Of a stretch of 64,000 nucleotides of DNA, positions 1 to 11,892 are shown piece by piece (within the stretch, counting starts at the first letter, position 1; the number at the start of each line of letters is the position of its first letter). The translations under genes were made by a program, and so were the position numbers. The notes beneath the pieces are model-generated. The model did no database searches. It saw nothing but the letters and a program-made list of their open reading frames with translations, and was not told where the DNA came from. The stretch comes from Labia minor (lineage: Eukaryota; Arthropoda; Insecta; Dermaptera; Spongiphoridae), in assembly GCA_963082975.1 (NCBI GenBank), contig OY720344.1, positions 78,356,053 through 78,420,052 of the forward strand, written 5' to 3'.

Positions 1-1062
1 TTTTAATATATTTTAATTTAATCTTAATTTTAATTTTAATTTGAAACATTTTAGGAAACAAATTTTTAATGGGTCATTTTTAGAAATCCCATTTAACAAT
101 TATAATAAATAATTAAATAATTGTAAAATTTTTAAAGTATATAAAAATAAATTGTATGAATTGGTTAAAGGGTAGTAGTTAAAATATAGTTGTAAAGCCC
201 AAATTTCCTATCCATATAACATCATCGTCTGGGCCGCTACCATAAGGAGTCTTCTCTTGCTCTGACTAGGGCCACAGGTATTTGCCATTAGTCTCGAAAA
301 ATTAATATTAAATTGTATATAAATTTAAAAATTATAATATTTGATTTGTTTAAATTTTAATACTTGTAATCAATCGTATTCATAAAGAATAGAAAATTTT
401 GAAAATCAACTTGGTATTAAATTCAGAAAAAAAATACTGATATATAAAATATATAGACTATTCGAATATAATTGAAACTCTTTCTCACCCTCTATTTTAA
501 ATTTTAAAAAACAGAGTGTTAAGAAATTAAATGCTTTATGCAACATGGATGGGTAAATGAATTAGGCTCCCTACCTCCCTGAGAAATTCCCATTATATAA
601 AAATGTTTATAATATTTTAGTTTATTAAATCAAACTATTATTTTTTACTTCAATATTTTTAATGTTAATACAATTTTATAATCTATAAAATAATTTAATT
701 ATTTTAAAAAACGGCGGTGTTCAATTACAATTTTTTTACTCTCTACTGACTGTTCATTTCATAACTGAAAATAGTGTCGAATAGAAATAGACGATATTAC
801 TTGGATTAATCTCATTATGCTAGCTAAAATTGTTTGTTTGTATTATTGAGGACCCCAGTTCCATTCATTTTAATCAGATTGATGCAATGATGCAACATTT
901 AATAATTGTAATAAATAATTAAAGAATTGTATATCAATATTTTTTAAACGGTCGAGCGAGAGCCCGCTGTCCCAGGTATTAATATTACCAGCCAAACCCA
1001 ATAATAATGAATCATTTTTTTTAACTTAATTACCGAGCCGAGGCTCGGGGTCCCAGTACTAT
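1..1062 (-). repeat. Family A long repeat copy, with RT fragment
   Basis: Reverse complement matches 46174-47060 and then 47720-47880. The head is the GC-rich hairpin at 1033-1048 (CCGAGC, 4-nt loop, GCTCGG). Positions 222-300 match the stretch that in the other copy reads ANTGGPNQSKRRLL and YGSEIWAL on translation, a C-terminal piece of a non-LTR reverse transcriptase. It lies beyond the last Osiris exon found. It may continue past the left edge. Confidence 0.7.
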
Positions 1063-2280
1063 ATAAATATATATATACAAACAAACAATATTAGCTAGCA
1101 TAATAAAATAAGATAAAAATAAAAATAATAATAATAATAATATAATTTTAATATTTCTAATTTAAATATAAACAATATTTTGATTCTTTAATTTTTATAA
1201 TAATAATTTTAAGATTTAATAATGTTTATAAATTTGTGAAAGCTAATTAATTGGTCTAGTAACCAAGCCAGTGTCGTTTTTTTGTTTGTTTTTCTTTATT
1301 TAATAAAAAATTAATTAGTAATTTCAAATGGTTTTATTTAATTATATTCTTTTTACAGATTTTGGTAGTAATTTATATATCAGTGGTTATTCTATTAGAA
1401 AATTAGAATCTCTTATTATTTTACTTTTTCAATGTTTATTTTTTTTTAAAGTTTCATTTTAATTTTAAAGAATTTAACTTAAAAAATACACTAAAATGAA
1501 TTAATAAAACTAAATATAAATTAAAGGAGTTGAAATTGAAATATCAATTCATTTTATCATAAAAAATAAATTAAAATAAAGTTTAGAGTTTAGAGTCTTC
1601 AAAAAATTTTAGCAAAAAACATTTTCTTCCGTAATCATTTTATCCAACAAAAAATTTTGAAATTAAAATTATACACTAATTTTTGAATTCATCCCACTGT
1701 ATTATAATTGATACTTATGAAAATTATTATGTAATTCCTAGACATTTGTAATTTCTATTTCAATTTTAATTTATAATTTTATTTGAATTGTTTAATAAAT
1801 GGAAATATAAATTTATTATACATGAAAACGAATAACTTATCTTAATTAATTTAAATAAAATATTTAGAAATACAGAACTTTACCCCCTAATACTATGTAT
1901 ATATACTAGTATATATACCATTACTGGAATTCCTTAATAACTATAATTATAGAATAAGACACAAAGTATATTATTAGACTAATTACGCGTATAAGAAAAT
2001 ATAATTTAAACATATTATAGAAAATTTGAAAAAATAAAAATATGTTCTAATTTTTAAATTTTTTTTAATTAAAAAAATAATATAACTAACTAAATAAATA
2101 AATAAAATTCTCTGCTCTAGGTCAAAAAGAATTTCTCAATTTTTCTTATTCATTCACCAGAACAAAGATAACCGATAATATATCAGAAAAAAATCCATGC
2201 ACCTCCATTCAATCAGCATGACAGTTATATTTCAATCTATATTTATTTAATTTAAAAATATTATTTCATATAAAACTCAC
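1063..2280. other. AT-rich non-coding stretch
   Basis: Simple AT-rich sequence with short ATA/TAA runs. I searched the minus strand for the terminal Osiris exon and saw no convincing splice acceptor followed by an open frame. Nothing else is recognisable. Confidence 0.5.
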
Positions 2281-5200
2281 CTGATGATGATGGTGATGAA
2301 ATTTCGCATGACTTGCGTGATAATAAGCACAAAATTTAAAAAGATGAGCAAATGCAGGAAAAATAAATAGTAAAACTTTTAATAAAAGTTTTTTAGCAGC
2401 GCTAGCACCTAAAATCAACGGCGCTAAATACATCAATTTCACTTTAATCATTTTAATTATTAATAACAATGCCATGAAGCTCATCATTAACTTCTTTTTG
2501 ATTTTTCCTAAAACAGAAAAAATAACAAAAAAAAATATCTTAAATCAATATCATCGTAAAACGAAATATATATGTCAGTATTAGAATATTAGAATAGGTT
2601 AATCTAAATAACCCGTTATCTTTTGGATAAATAAGGAATGAAAGGAAGAGGGGGAAATTGGAGAAGAAGTGCGAAAGAGAGAAGGTGGAATTAGCATAAG
2701 TGAAGTACGGAGAATTTATGAATATAATTGAACAGTTAAGTGAGTGACATAGATTGTGACAACAAATCCATTTGCTATTCCTATCAGTTTCACTTGAAGA
2801 TAAAAGGATAGAATACAATTCATCTGAACATGGATTTTACAGTTAATAATTGAAATTATATACCTATATATAGTCTCAAACTAAATAGCTTTATAGAGAA
2901 AAGCTAAGAAACATGATTTATTATTGCTTACCGGATAAAAAGAATTAGAACATCTTTAGTTGTTAATACACATCGCTTCTTTTTTTCTATGCATATATAT
3001 ATATAGTACCGGGACCCCGAGCCTCGGCTCGGTACTTAAGTTAAAAAAAATGATTCATTATTATTGGGTTTGGCTGGTATATTAATGTAATATTAATACC
3101 TGGGATACCGAGCTGTCGCTCGAAAAAATGTTTAGACATTATTATAGACATTTTCATTCTGCAAATTAAATAATTTTATTTCATTTAAATAAATATCTAT
3201 TTTTAAATAATTTTTCTCTCTACATTATTTATCTAATTCTGACAATATATTAAGATCACACCGGGACCCCGAGCCTCGGCTAGGTAATTAAGTTAAAAAA
3301 AAATAATTCATTATTATATTGGGTTTGGCTGATAATATTAATACTTGAGACACCGAGCTGATATACAATTCTTTAATTATTTATTACAATTATTAAATGT
3401 TGCATCATTGCATCAATCTGATTAAAATGAATGGAACTTGGGGTCCTCAATAATACATAAATATGTATTATTAGATATGTTTCTAAGTGCATGCATATTT
3501 GTTTTTTATTGGAAGAATGATAAATATATATCGTAATTTATAATTATAAAATATTATTAAAATATATATTTTTAATTTTATTTCGAAATTAAATAAAAAA
3601 TTTTAAAATATTTTAAATATAAAAAAAATATTAATACAATATCTTTTAAAAAAAGGCGGGAGTCAAATTCAATATGAGTGTCATTTGTCCATATATAAAT
3701 TAATAATAAATAATATTAATAAATATTAAATTTAATAAAAGAACAATGAATAAATAAATATAAAATAGTAGATTAAAAAAAAAAAAAATTATTTTCCGCC
3801 GGTTTCGATCCTGCGAAGTTTACTCGTCAAAACAGTCTCTCTACCCCCTAGACTAATATATTTAGATAATCAATATGACATTTTTTACTCTCTTAGCAAG
3901 AATTATATGTTTTTTTGTTTTTGTTTTTGTTTTTTTTGAGAGAGATTAATAAATATATATATATTTTATTAAAAATAAATATTTTTAATTTTATTTCGAA
4001 ATTAAATAATAAATTTTAAAATATTTTAAATATAAAAAAAATATTAATACAATATCCTTTAAAAAAAGGCGGGAGTAAAATTTCAAAATGGATGCCATTG
4101 TCGTCACCCATATATAATTTTTAATTAAGAAATAAATAATGAAGCTGTATGTTTCAAGAGATATGATCAATAAAACTTAATTTTTCTTTATAAATACTAT
4201 ATCTAGTGTGAATTTGAAAAAAATCGTTAGAGCGGTTTTTGAGAACCAATATAGAAATATAGATACAATTTTAGCTAGCATAATAAGATAAGATATATAT
4301 TAATTTCTGAAGTTAGATTATACTTACTGCAGTTGTTAAAAAGAAAAATCTTTAGAATTTTTCCAAATTAATATATGTATATTTCTATCTAAGTAAAGCT
4401 ATTGAAATCAAATCAATTGGGTACAGCAATCACAATGTGTATACCTAACCTAGACACCTCCATCCAATTATAATATAGTTATATATCTCAATTGTGCTTG
4501 TACAATTAGAATAAGTGTAAAATGGAAATTGGCATAATTTATAATCTGTCAATAAACCTTTAAACTTAAAACTCGATTTCACAAACATGGGTCTGTTTTA
4601 ATTGTCAAACTGACCCAAGGGTCCTCGATATTCCTCATATGCATTTCACACCCCTAAAACAAACCCCTCTCAATCACCTACTAACCCCTTCATTTAAATT
4701 AAGAGAGACTTAGTGTAGAGTGGAGAGAGAATGCAGTAGAGACTTGGTAGAGTAGAGTGTAGAGAAAGATATCATTTTCCCTTTCGGCCATTTAATGATT
4801 GTAATTTGTATCTAGTTCACCAATAAATATATTTTTCTTTCTTTGATCAAATATTGTCTTTGATTCTACCTTTTAATTACCCACCAGCCCAGCGGGTAAG
4901 GTAAAGACATAATTGGCATAGTCGGTTATAAAAGGCGCCGGTTGGTACTTGCCGATATCAAAATTGACGCCGATATTATAACTATAATCTCTCCTAATTT
5001 TCTCATATCCAATTGTTCACTTGTGTTTTTTTTTTTTGAATTGGTTTTAACAATAGTAAGTTATTTATTAATCAATGTTCTTCTATTCGAGATTTAAATA
5101 TTAACTTAATTAACTTTCTTCATTATGTAATCTCTCAGTCATTTCTCATTAATATCATTTATTTTCAGCAGATACATGTTGTAGAAAATTTTATTTTCTA

Positions 5201-8200
5201 AAATTTTAAATTATTTCTCATCATACATTAATCATATACTATTCAAATACAAATTACAATCATTAAATGGCCGAAAGGGAAAATGGTGTCTCTCTCTACA
5301 CTCTACTCTACCAAGTCTCTACTGCATTCTCTCTCCACTCTACACTAAGTCTCACTTAATTTAAATGAAGGGGTTAGTAGGTGATTGTGATTGCTGTACC
5401 CAATTGATTTGAATTCAATAGCTTTACTTAGATAGAAATATACATATATTAATTTGGTAAAATTCTAAAGATTTTTCTCTTTAACAACTGCAGTAAGTAT
5501 ATACTAACTTCAGAAATTAATATATATGCATAGAAAGAAAGAACCGATGTGTATTAACAACTAAAGATGTTCTAATTCTTTTTATCCGGTAAGCAATAAT
5601 AAATCATGTTTCTTAGGTTTTCTCTATAAAGCTATTTAGTTTGAGACTATATATAGGTATATAATTTCAATTATTAACTGTAAAATCCATGTTCAGATGA
5701 ATTGTATTCTATCCTTTTATCTTCAAGTGAAACTGATAAGAATAGCAAATGGATCTATATAAATCCTTTTATGAAATAATAAAGTAGTATAATAATAATA
5801 ATAATAATATTTATTTAAGACAATGGTTTATTGGTTATAATCCTAAAATTTAATTCAATACTATTAAAATATTATTGTATTAATATGTTTTATAAAAATA
5901 TAATTAGAAAGTATTATACCTAATTTAAAAAATAATTTAGTTATCCTTTTGAATAAAACTCATTCTGAATATTCTTTCTTGATGTAAATAAATCTCATAA
6001 GTTTTTTTAAGATTGAATTTTCTGGCTAATAAAATTAAAATTAACAAATAAAAAATATTAAGATTGTTATTTAAATTCTCATTAAAATTAAAAAAAAATA
6101 TATATTAAATAAAAAAAAATATATATCTTAAAAAAGAATATAAATTATGCTTAGATGTCTTTCGAAACCTCCCACTACCCAACCTCTGAAAAGATCTTAA
6201 ACGTATTATAAAATGTGATTTTAGATACGTAATGTCTTTTCTTAAGTTATTTCAATCATCTAGATTGTATATTTATTTATATATCTTTCACTTAAATTTA
6301 TTTTGAAATTATTGAAGTGTAAATACTTTCAAATGTTCTAATCGATGATCAGTCTAAAGAGAGCAATGTAAAAATATTGAAATTAAAATATTATATCTTG
6401 TTTGTTATTATTATTATATTAATTTATAATTCAATTCATTATTATCAAATGAATATGTTAATTATCAATTTATGATAAATGTTCAATTTTTTAATTAAAA
6501 TTCCATTACATAATTATAACTTAAAAAACCCTCTCAAGATTAGTAATTTTTTTTTTTATATAAATTGCTTATTTATTTTTCTTTAATGTTATGATAGAAT
6601 GATTCACTAAAATAATTCTTCAATTGATATAAATAAAGGTTAATCTATAAAAATATATAAAAATTTAACATCCTATAACTATACTTAGTTATTTAAACCT
6701 GTTATCTTTAAACTTAAAAAAATATATAACTTTATAAAACATTTATAAACCGGATTGCCATTCAAGTTTTGTTATAATTAATTGAATAGTTTTCCCATCT
6801 GGGTCAAAATGTACAAAAAATATTTCAATTTTTTCCGATTAATCAATGAACACGAAAAAGATTATTTAAAAAAAATTGTTGAGAACGTATCTAGGTCCTT
6901 TATTCATCAGATCATCATTTACTTTTGAAGTAGTAAATAAAATTGAATAGAATTAATATATAACTTAAAATATAGATAATATGAACAATAAATGTTATCT
7001 GCCCTTTCAAATATATACCTATATATATAAATGATAATATTTGGGGAAAAGTATTGCACTATAGTAAATCAATCGAAATATACAAAATTATTATTGAAAT
7101 ATTTCGATACAGTGTAAAAAATGTTTTTATTATCAAAAGGACACGCTTCACCTCCATTGACTCTTTTTTTTTACTAAATTAATTTTAATCTAATTTTTTA
7201 ATTTTTTTTAATTTTTAATTTAATTTAATTTTTATTAAATATATATTTATTAATAAGTGATTCTCGTAAGCGTTTATACTATATCAAAATTATTTTAGAG
7301 GAATATCAAAATTAAAATCTATAAAATTATTATTTTTCGGTTATATATTCTAAGGGTATTTGGAAATAAGATACTTTGTAGAATTTATAAATAGAAATGA
7401 TCCTCAAACATAATCAGCATCATAAAATGGACGCAATATGTAGTTGGGATAATTGAGAAAAAAATAATGATTATTTGTGTTTTAGGGAAGTCATTTAGGA
7501 AACGATCGGTGGATATACCAAGGACAATAAATAGCTATAAATAATAAAATAGAAATTTTATAGAGATAGCTCAGAATAGAGATACTTAAAGAAATCTGCA
7601 CACAATACTCAAGAACTTTTGAGTTCAGTGGATCCATAGAAATAGATAGATAGATTTAAAGATAAAAACAACTCTAACATGATGATGATGATAAATCGTG
7701 ATATTTTATTAGGAGTATGAGTTAGTATATAATAACACTAATTTATATATCAACCTCTAGAAACTTATAAGATCTACTTGTAACATTAAACGTTTTACAT
7801 TTCAATAATTAATAATTAATTAATATTATGTTTTATTAATAATAAAACATAATTTTATTAAATTATCAAGGAAATTAGTTTAATAGAACGTAAATTAACT
7901 TTTTCTTTGTAATTTGAGATTTTTGGTATCGCAAAAGAGAGGAAAAAATATCCATGGACTCGATCTCTTGGAGCAGTTGGTCACAGAGTCATTCAGGTGT
8001 AAAACCAGTTTTATTTGATTTCAATCTTTGATGATTTTTAATTTTTTATTTTTATTTATTTGTAATTTATTATTATTTTTTAAAGAAATTAATTTTGAAA
8101 CTATATTCACTTATATATACACCCTCCATTCCAAAAGAAACCGAACTTTTAAAAAAAATAGTACCACTAAGGCCATCTGTTGTAATATTTTACCCGTAGA

Positions 8201-10506
8201 TGGCTTAGTCCATTGGCAACTGATATAAATTTCATGACATTTGGATGCACACAACAAAAGTTATTGCGTTTCAAATGTTAGTGTGTTTTGTACATCGGTC
8301 GGAAAATGAGTTTCAAACAAAGAGCTGCAATTGATTTTTGTGTTAAACTTGGTAAAACTTTTACTGAATCGCACCAAATGCTACAAAATGCATATGGTGA
8401 TAAATGTCTATCCCGTACGCAAGTTTACGAGTGGTTCGAGCGATTCAAATCGGGTAGAGAGACGCTGGATGATGACGAAAGATCAGGCCGTCCCAGAACT
8501 GGATTTTTACGATTCAAAAGGAATTATCCACAAAGAATTTGTTTCACCCGGCCAGACAGTCACTGGAGAGTTTTACTTAGGCGTCATGAAGCGTTTGCTG
8601 GCAAGAATTCGTCGTATTCGGCCAGAATATCGAGAAATCGGCAGTTGGACTCTTTTGCACGAAAATGCACCATCACATCGTTCGCGACTTGTAACTGAAT
8701 TTTTGGTAAAAAATCACGTTATTCCTTTGCATCATTCGCCCTATTCACCAGATCTGGCTCCGTGCAACTTCTATCTGTTCCCTAAACTACATTTGGCGAT
8801 GAAATGAAAGTGGCACGCATCGATTGAAGCCATTGAGAAGGCGACGACCGACGTCCTAAAGACCATTCCAATAAAGGACATGGAGAAGTCGTTTGACAAC
8901 TTGTTGGGCGTGCAAATTTGTGTATCGATGCAGAAGGGGAATACATAGATTAATAAAAATGATTTGTTCCAAAATGTACATTGTTTTTGTTTTTTTTTTA
9001 AAGTTCGGTTTCTTTTGGAATGAAGGGTTTATATTGTATAAAAGATTAATGACAATGAATATTTATTATATTTAATTATTTTAAACTCAAAGAATTGCAT
9101 ATTTTGTTTTTTTTAAAGAATTAAATTAGCAAAAATTTTAAATTGTAATGTTTTTTTTCTTATCAAATTATATTATAAAATTTAATTAGTGAAGTAAATT
9201 AATAATTATGCGAAAAAATAAGTTTAGAAAGATCGGTACTTTTTCATCGTTTATTAATTTAAAATTAAAGAAAATTATTGTTAATTTTTGTTAATTGTAT
9301 TAATTAAATAATCAAAATATTTGTATAAAAGTAGGATAGATGGGATCAGATTGATAAGAACCCAAATATTTCATTTTAAAATTTCCCATAATAAATTATA
9401 ACTTTTAGTTCAAATATTGTATAATAAAAGATTAGAACAGGATTATAATTTAATATTTAGTTGAATTTATAATTTAGTGCTATTATAGAAATAAAAAATA
9501 ATTTAATTTAATTTAAAAATATTTCAGGATAAATATTTTTAAATTTCACGCTATATATATTATATATATTTATTAATATAAATAAATTTCACGCTATATA
9601 TATTATATATATTTATTTTTATATGGTCTTTTATATATATATATATATTATTTTTATTTAACAAAACTATATAATATTATAGTAAACTAATCAATTAATA
9701 AGAGGGAAAATTTATATTAATTAAAATTGGTATTCTTATAATTTTTATTATAAATTATTATAGAAATATTTGAAAATATAAATATATGTATGATATATAA
9801 ATATTTTATTGTTCTCACCTTGAAATCCAAAAAACCGGGCTTCTTGAACTTCTTGTGGATGTTCTACAGTGACAAGCGCACCCCCTGAAAGTGCTCGCGG
9901 GGATATCCGAAGAATACCGCCTCCGAATGTCTCCGGAAGTGCCAATTTCAAATCATGCGATGTCAAAAAACGTACCCCCCGTTCGTATAACGACTCGGAC
10001 ATCGATTCAAAGGAATCCACTGATCGTCCCTCCTACGACAAGAATCATAATCATCACAACAAACAAATTAAATAAATAAATTGCATTTGGGCTGACCGCC
10101 TGACCTCTTTCACAGATTCCGTTGTCGCTGTTGGTGCCGATTGCGATGTCGTCTCTGTATCCGGGATTTCGTTCATCTCACGGGAATATTTATTTTCATG
10201 CCGGGCGAAAACGAGACTCTCGCCAAGGACAAGATCCTCGTGAGGGTCGAGGGCATCATTGAGTACACCATGCACGGTACGTTTGACACAATTAAAGGAT
10301 TGAGTCATTGAACATTCGTCGAGTAATCGTCGCCAGAAGGAGGAGTTGGGTTCCGGGGCACCAAACATCAAATCCACTGCCGTTGATAATGGACCAGGGG
10401 ACTCATCGTCAATCGCCTGGTCAACTAATCGTTCGGCATCGAGCTCGGCGTTGGTTAACGTGCACACAAACAACAACACAAACAACCACATTGTCACGGG
10501 CACCAA
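2281..10506 (-). CDS. Osiris family secreted/membrane protein, 3' end off window
   Basis: Three exons read on the minus strand: 10506-10105, 10032-9819 and 2507-2281. Splice phases agree (GAG then gtcagg; tag then GAG; CAAG then gtgaga; ttttag then GA; final CAG then gtgagt), giving 281 residues so far. Residues 1-20 are a signal peptide (MVPVTMWLFVLLFVCTLTNA). Two Cys (about 65 and 73) follow, then DLKLALPETF and ILRISPRAL at about 161-182, the hallmark of the DUF1676/Osiris domain. Exon 3 encodes the basic GKIKKK turn and the long hydrophobic segment, then a His-rich stretch. Osiris proteins are insect-specific and linked to cuticle and trachea formation; the exact paralogue cannot be named. 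Intron 1 is 72 bp, whereas intron 2 is 7.3 kb and filled with transposons. The last exon(s) should lie left of position 1, since none was found in 1-2280. Confidence 0.85.
3003..3130 (+). repeat. Family A fragment (hairpin head)
   Basis: Begins with ACCGGGACCCCGAGCC and the CCGAGC/GCTCGG hairpin, followed by the TGATTCATTATTATTGGG segment shared by the copies at 31951, 46174 and 1-1062. It ends in the GAGCTGTCGCTCG mini-hairpin. The next 130 bp (3125-3255) match 48110-48245, so this block and the following copy occur together in two places. Confidence 0.7.
3262..4294 (+). repeat. Family A copy with GATAA tail
   Basis: Starts with ACCGGGACCCCGAGCC and a hairpin, contains an antisense tRNA-like segment (about 3797-3870) and an A/T-rich core shared with 32340-32700 and 48300-48420. 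It ends CTAGCATAATAAGATAAGAT. The right arm of the surrounding inverted duplication gives the empty site, TGCATATATATTAATTTC. Confidence 0.7.
3797..3870 (-). repeat. tRNA-like segment within family A
   Basis: On the minus strand a box A-like GGGGGTAGAGAGACTG is followed about 35 nt later by GGATCGAAACC, close to a box B. Related segments sit at the same place in the copies at about 32225-32290 and 48575-48655. No complete cloverleaf can be drawn, so this is not called as a tRNA gene. Confidence 0.4.
4437..4670. mobile_element. 234-bp insertion flanked by CAAT repeats
   Basis: The block starts GTGTATACC, ends CCCCTCT and is flanked by CAAT at 4433-4436 and 4671-4674. The right arm of the inverted duplication has a single CAAT at this site (GCAATCACAATCACC), so the block is a later insertion. 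Its family is not recognised. Confidence 0.6.
4760..4930 (+). mobile_element. Possible LTR-retrotransposon LTR end and primer site (fossil)
   Basis: An AATAAA-containing, LTR-tail-like stretch is followed by TTGGCATAGTCGG, which resembles the primer-binding site of Ty3/gypsy-type insect elements. No capsid, protease or polymerase reading frame accompanies it. It is an old fragment, and the family call is tentative. Confidence 0.3.
5776..7917. other. Intron 2 of the Osiris gene, no gene seen
   Basis: AT-rich sequence with TATA/TAA microsatellites. I saw no open frame with recognisable protein and no terminal repeats. It lies between the inverted duplication and an exon-like island at 7918. 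Confidence 0.5.
7918..7996 (+). other. Exon-like GC island inside the Osiris intron
   Basis: A 79-bp stretch with roughly twice the GC of its flanks sits between TTTGAG (acceptor-like) and CAG then GTGTAA (donor-like). One frame is open throughout and reads about KERKKYPWTRSLGAVGHRVI. It is antisense to the Osiris gene. It may be an exon of a nested gene or a leftover of a transposon; no family was recognised. Confidence 0.3.
8120..9029 (+). mobile_element. mariner element with internal deletion
   Basis: Terminal inverted repeats of about 28 bp (ACCCTCCATTCCAAAAG at the left, matching at the right) are flanked by TA at 8118-8119 and 9030-9031, as in Tc1/mariner. Length is 910 bp against about 1.3 kb for complete elements. 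It carries a broken transposase (separate entry). It sits in the large Osiris intron. Confidence 0.9.
8306..8807 (+). pseudogene. Broken mariner transposase
   Basis: The N-terminal part from ATG 8306 (MSFKQRAAIDFCVKLGKTF...) is the paired-like HTH of mariner, with LSRTQVYEWFERFKSG and the ERSGRP linker. After about residue 64 roughly 400 bp are missing, including the first catalytic Asp, and the frame changes. The C-terminal part (FYDSKGIIHKEF, then LLHENAPSH and YSPDLAPCNFYLFP) is read in another frame. HENAP replaces the usual HDNAP, and CN replaces the usual SD or CD, so the second and third catalytic Asp are also lost. It cannot be active. Confidence 0.88.
9032..9818. other. Intron sequence with a short tandem duplication
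   Basis: AT-rich intron DNA between the mariner element and Osiris exon 2. About 46 bp including TTTCACGCTATATATATT is repeated in tandem at roughly 9540-9575 and 9585-9620. No coding sequence was seen. Confidence 0.5.
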
Positions 10507-10572
10507 ACCACATCGCGATCACGAAAACGAGTCGGCGACCATCGTGTGCTGATAGTCAGAAGACCGAGAGGC

Positions 10573-10610
10573 AACTGAACCCCACCTCCGCCTCTCCACC
10601 TGGTTTTATT
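10573..10610 (-). promoter_or_regulatory. Candidate core promoter of the Osiris gene
   Basis: On the minus strand an AATAAAA box (10610-10604) lies about 34 bp upstream of TCAGTT (10578-10573), an arthropod initiator match. A start at about 10576 would leave a 70-nt 5' leader before the ATG at 10506. The surrounding DNA is much richer in GC than the flanks. Position and spacing are suggestive only. Confidence 0.45.
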
Positions 10611-11070
10611 CACTAGATATGAGCATTGGACTCGTCCCCACCTCATTTTTCTCGTCCTCCGTGAACGCATTCATAACTCCACTCGCACACACATACATAC
10701 ACACACACACACAACTTATTACAACCAATGATTGAAAAGAAGAATTAACATATATATCTATTATATTAACATCTCTTATCTATTCACTAAAAGAGATTGA
10801 AATTAAATTATTTAATCAAGAAAATTATATACATATATATATATATAACTCCTGGAACCACAAATGGGAACTTTGTATTGCCATAAATAATAATTCCTAT
10901 TATTATTTTTTTTTAATTCAGTACCATTATTGATTTTTTCATTTCTGTTGCGGTCTCTTGATATTTTTATCTAGTAGTCTCACTATTAAGTGATTAAAAT
11001 AACTAATATTAGATATTTCGAAATTTCGTTTTTTTTTGTAAAACTGAAACTGAATTTTCGTATAATGAAT
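10611..11070. other. Upstream flank of the Osiris gene
   Basis: A short CA microsatellite (about 10684-10715) and AT-rich DNA. Regulatory elements may lie here, but none can be named. No gene was seen. Confidence 0.4.
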
Positions 11071-11076
11071 AAATAT

Positions 11077-11546
11077 TTACTGACAAAAAATTGATCCAGT
11101 TGATTTTTTTAACCTCTTCATTTGAAGTAAAGGTTTTACCGTCCAAAAATCAACTAATGCCTTTATCGTGTCTTTATCAGCTTCAACCGGCCTTCCAGTA
11201 TGTGGTGCACCTTCGACATCAAAATTGTCGGATTTAAATTTTGCAAACGAGTTCTGGCACAGGCGTATTGTCAAAACATCTTCTCCATCCGTTAATGACT
11301 TTTTGGCTTGGACAGCATTTTTACCTGTTCTATTGGAAAAAGAAAAATATGACGAAAATGCTGCTTAGTGCTCTCATATTTAAAAGAGCACCAACCATAA
11401 AACTACTGCGTAGATTCAATAGAACTTTTACACACATAAGTATCAGCTCTCCAAATATGATTATGCTGCTTAAGTTTGAAATTGTGTTCGAAAAAATATA
11501 ATTAAAATTCTTTCGAAAAAACGAAATTACTTTCCGAACAACCTAA
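11077..11546 (-). mobile_element. Truncated mariner of a second family
   Basis: Minus-strand translation gives a decayed transposase N terminus: KNAVQAKKSLTDGEDVLT, LCQNSFAKFKSDNFDVEG, then GRPVEADKDTIKALVD and KRLKKST, matching the HTH part of irritans-type mariners. About 11515-11546 carries a mariner-like terminus (TTAGGTTGTTCGGAAAGTAA on the minus strand). The catalytic half and the opposite terminus were not found. The sequence differs clearly from the element at 8120, so it is a separate family. Confidence 0.75.
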
Positions 11547-11892
11547 TAATTATTATTTATATATATTTTCATAGTTTTAAATGAGAATAATCGGGCCTTA
11601 TATTGCATTACCTAATTTTATTACACTAACCATCATTGTGTATAAGTTGGTATAGTAAAATATTATATATTAACACAGAAATTTCTAATGAATAACTTGT
11701 AAAGCACTTTTTAAAACATATATATATTATATTTTTTTATTTATTATACTTCTCTGTCCTATTTGGAGTAGGCGATGTTTATACAAATATTTCAAGTTTG
11801 TTTATTATATTATATATTATAAATATTACTTTATGTGATTAAAGATTTAATTTATTAAAAAAATATTTTAGGCTGGAAAATCATTTGTTTTT

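Larger units (their letters stand above)
2758..5775. repeat. Inverted duplication, later split by insertions
   Basis: The left arm (2758-2990 plus 4300-4806) matches the reverse complement of the right arm (5266-5775). The left arm is interrupted by family A DNA (about 3002-4294) and by a 234-bp block (4437-4670). The right arm preserves the uninterrupted sequence at both points. The spacer, about 4807-5265, holds an LTR-like piece. It all lies in intron 2 of the Osiris gene. Confidence 0.75.

Noticed and set aside
10308-10616. Plus-strand open frames across Osiris exon 1
   Set aside because: Antisense to a well-supported signal-peptide exon; composition reflects the higher GC of that exon.
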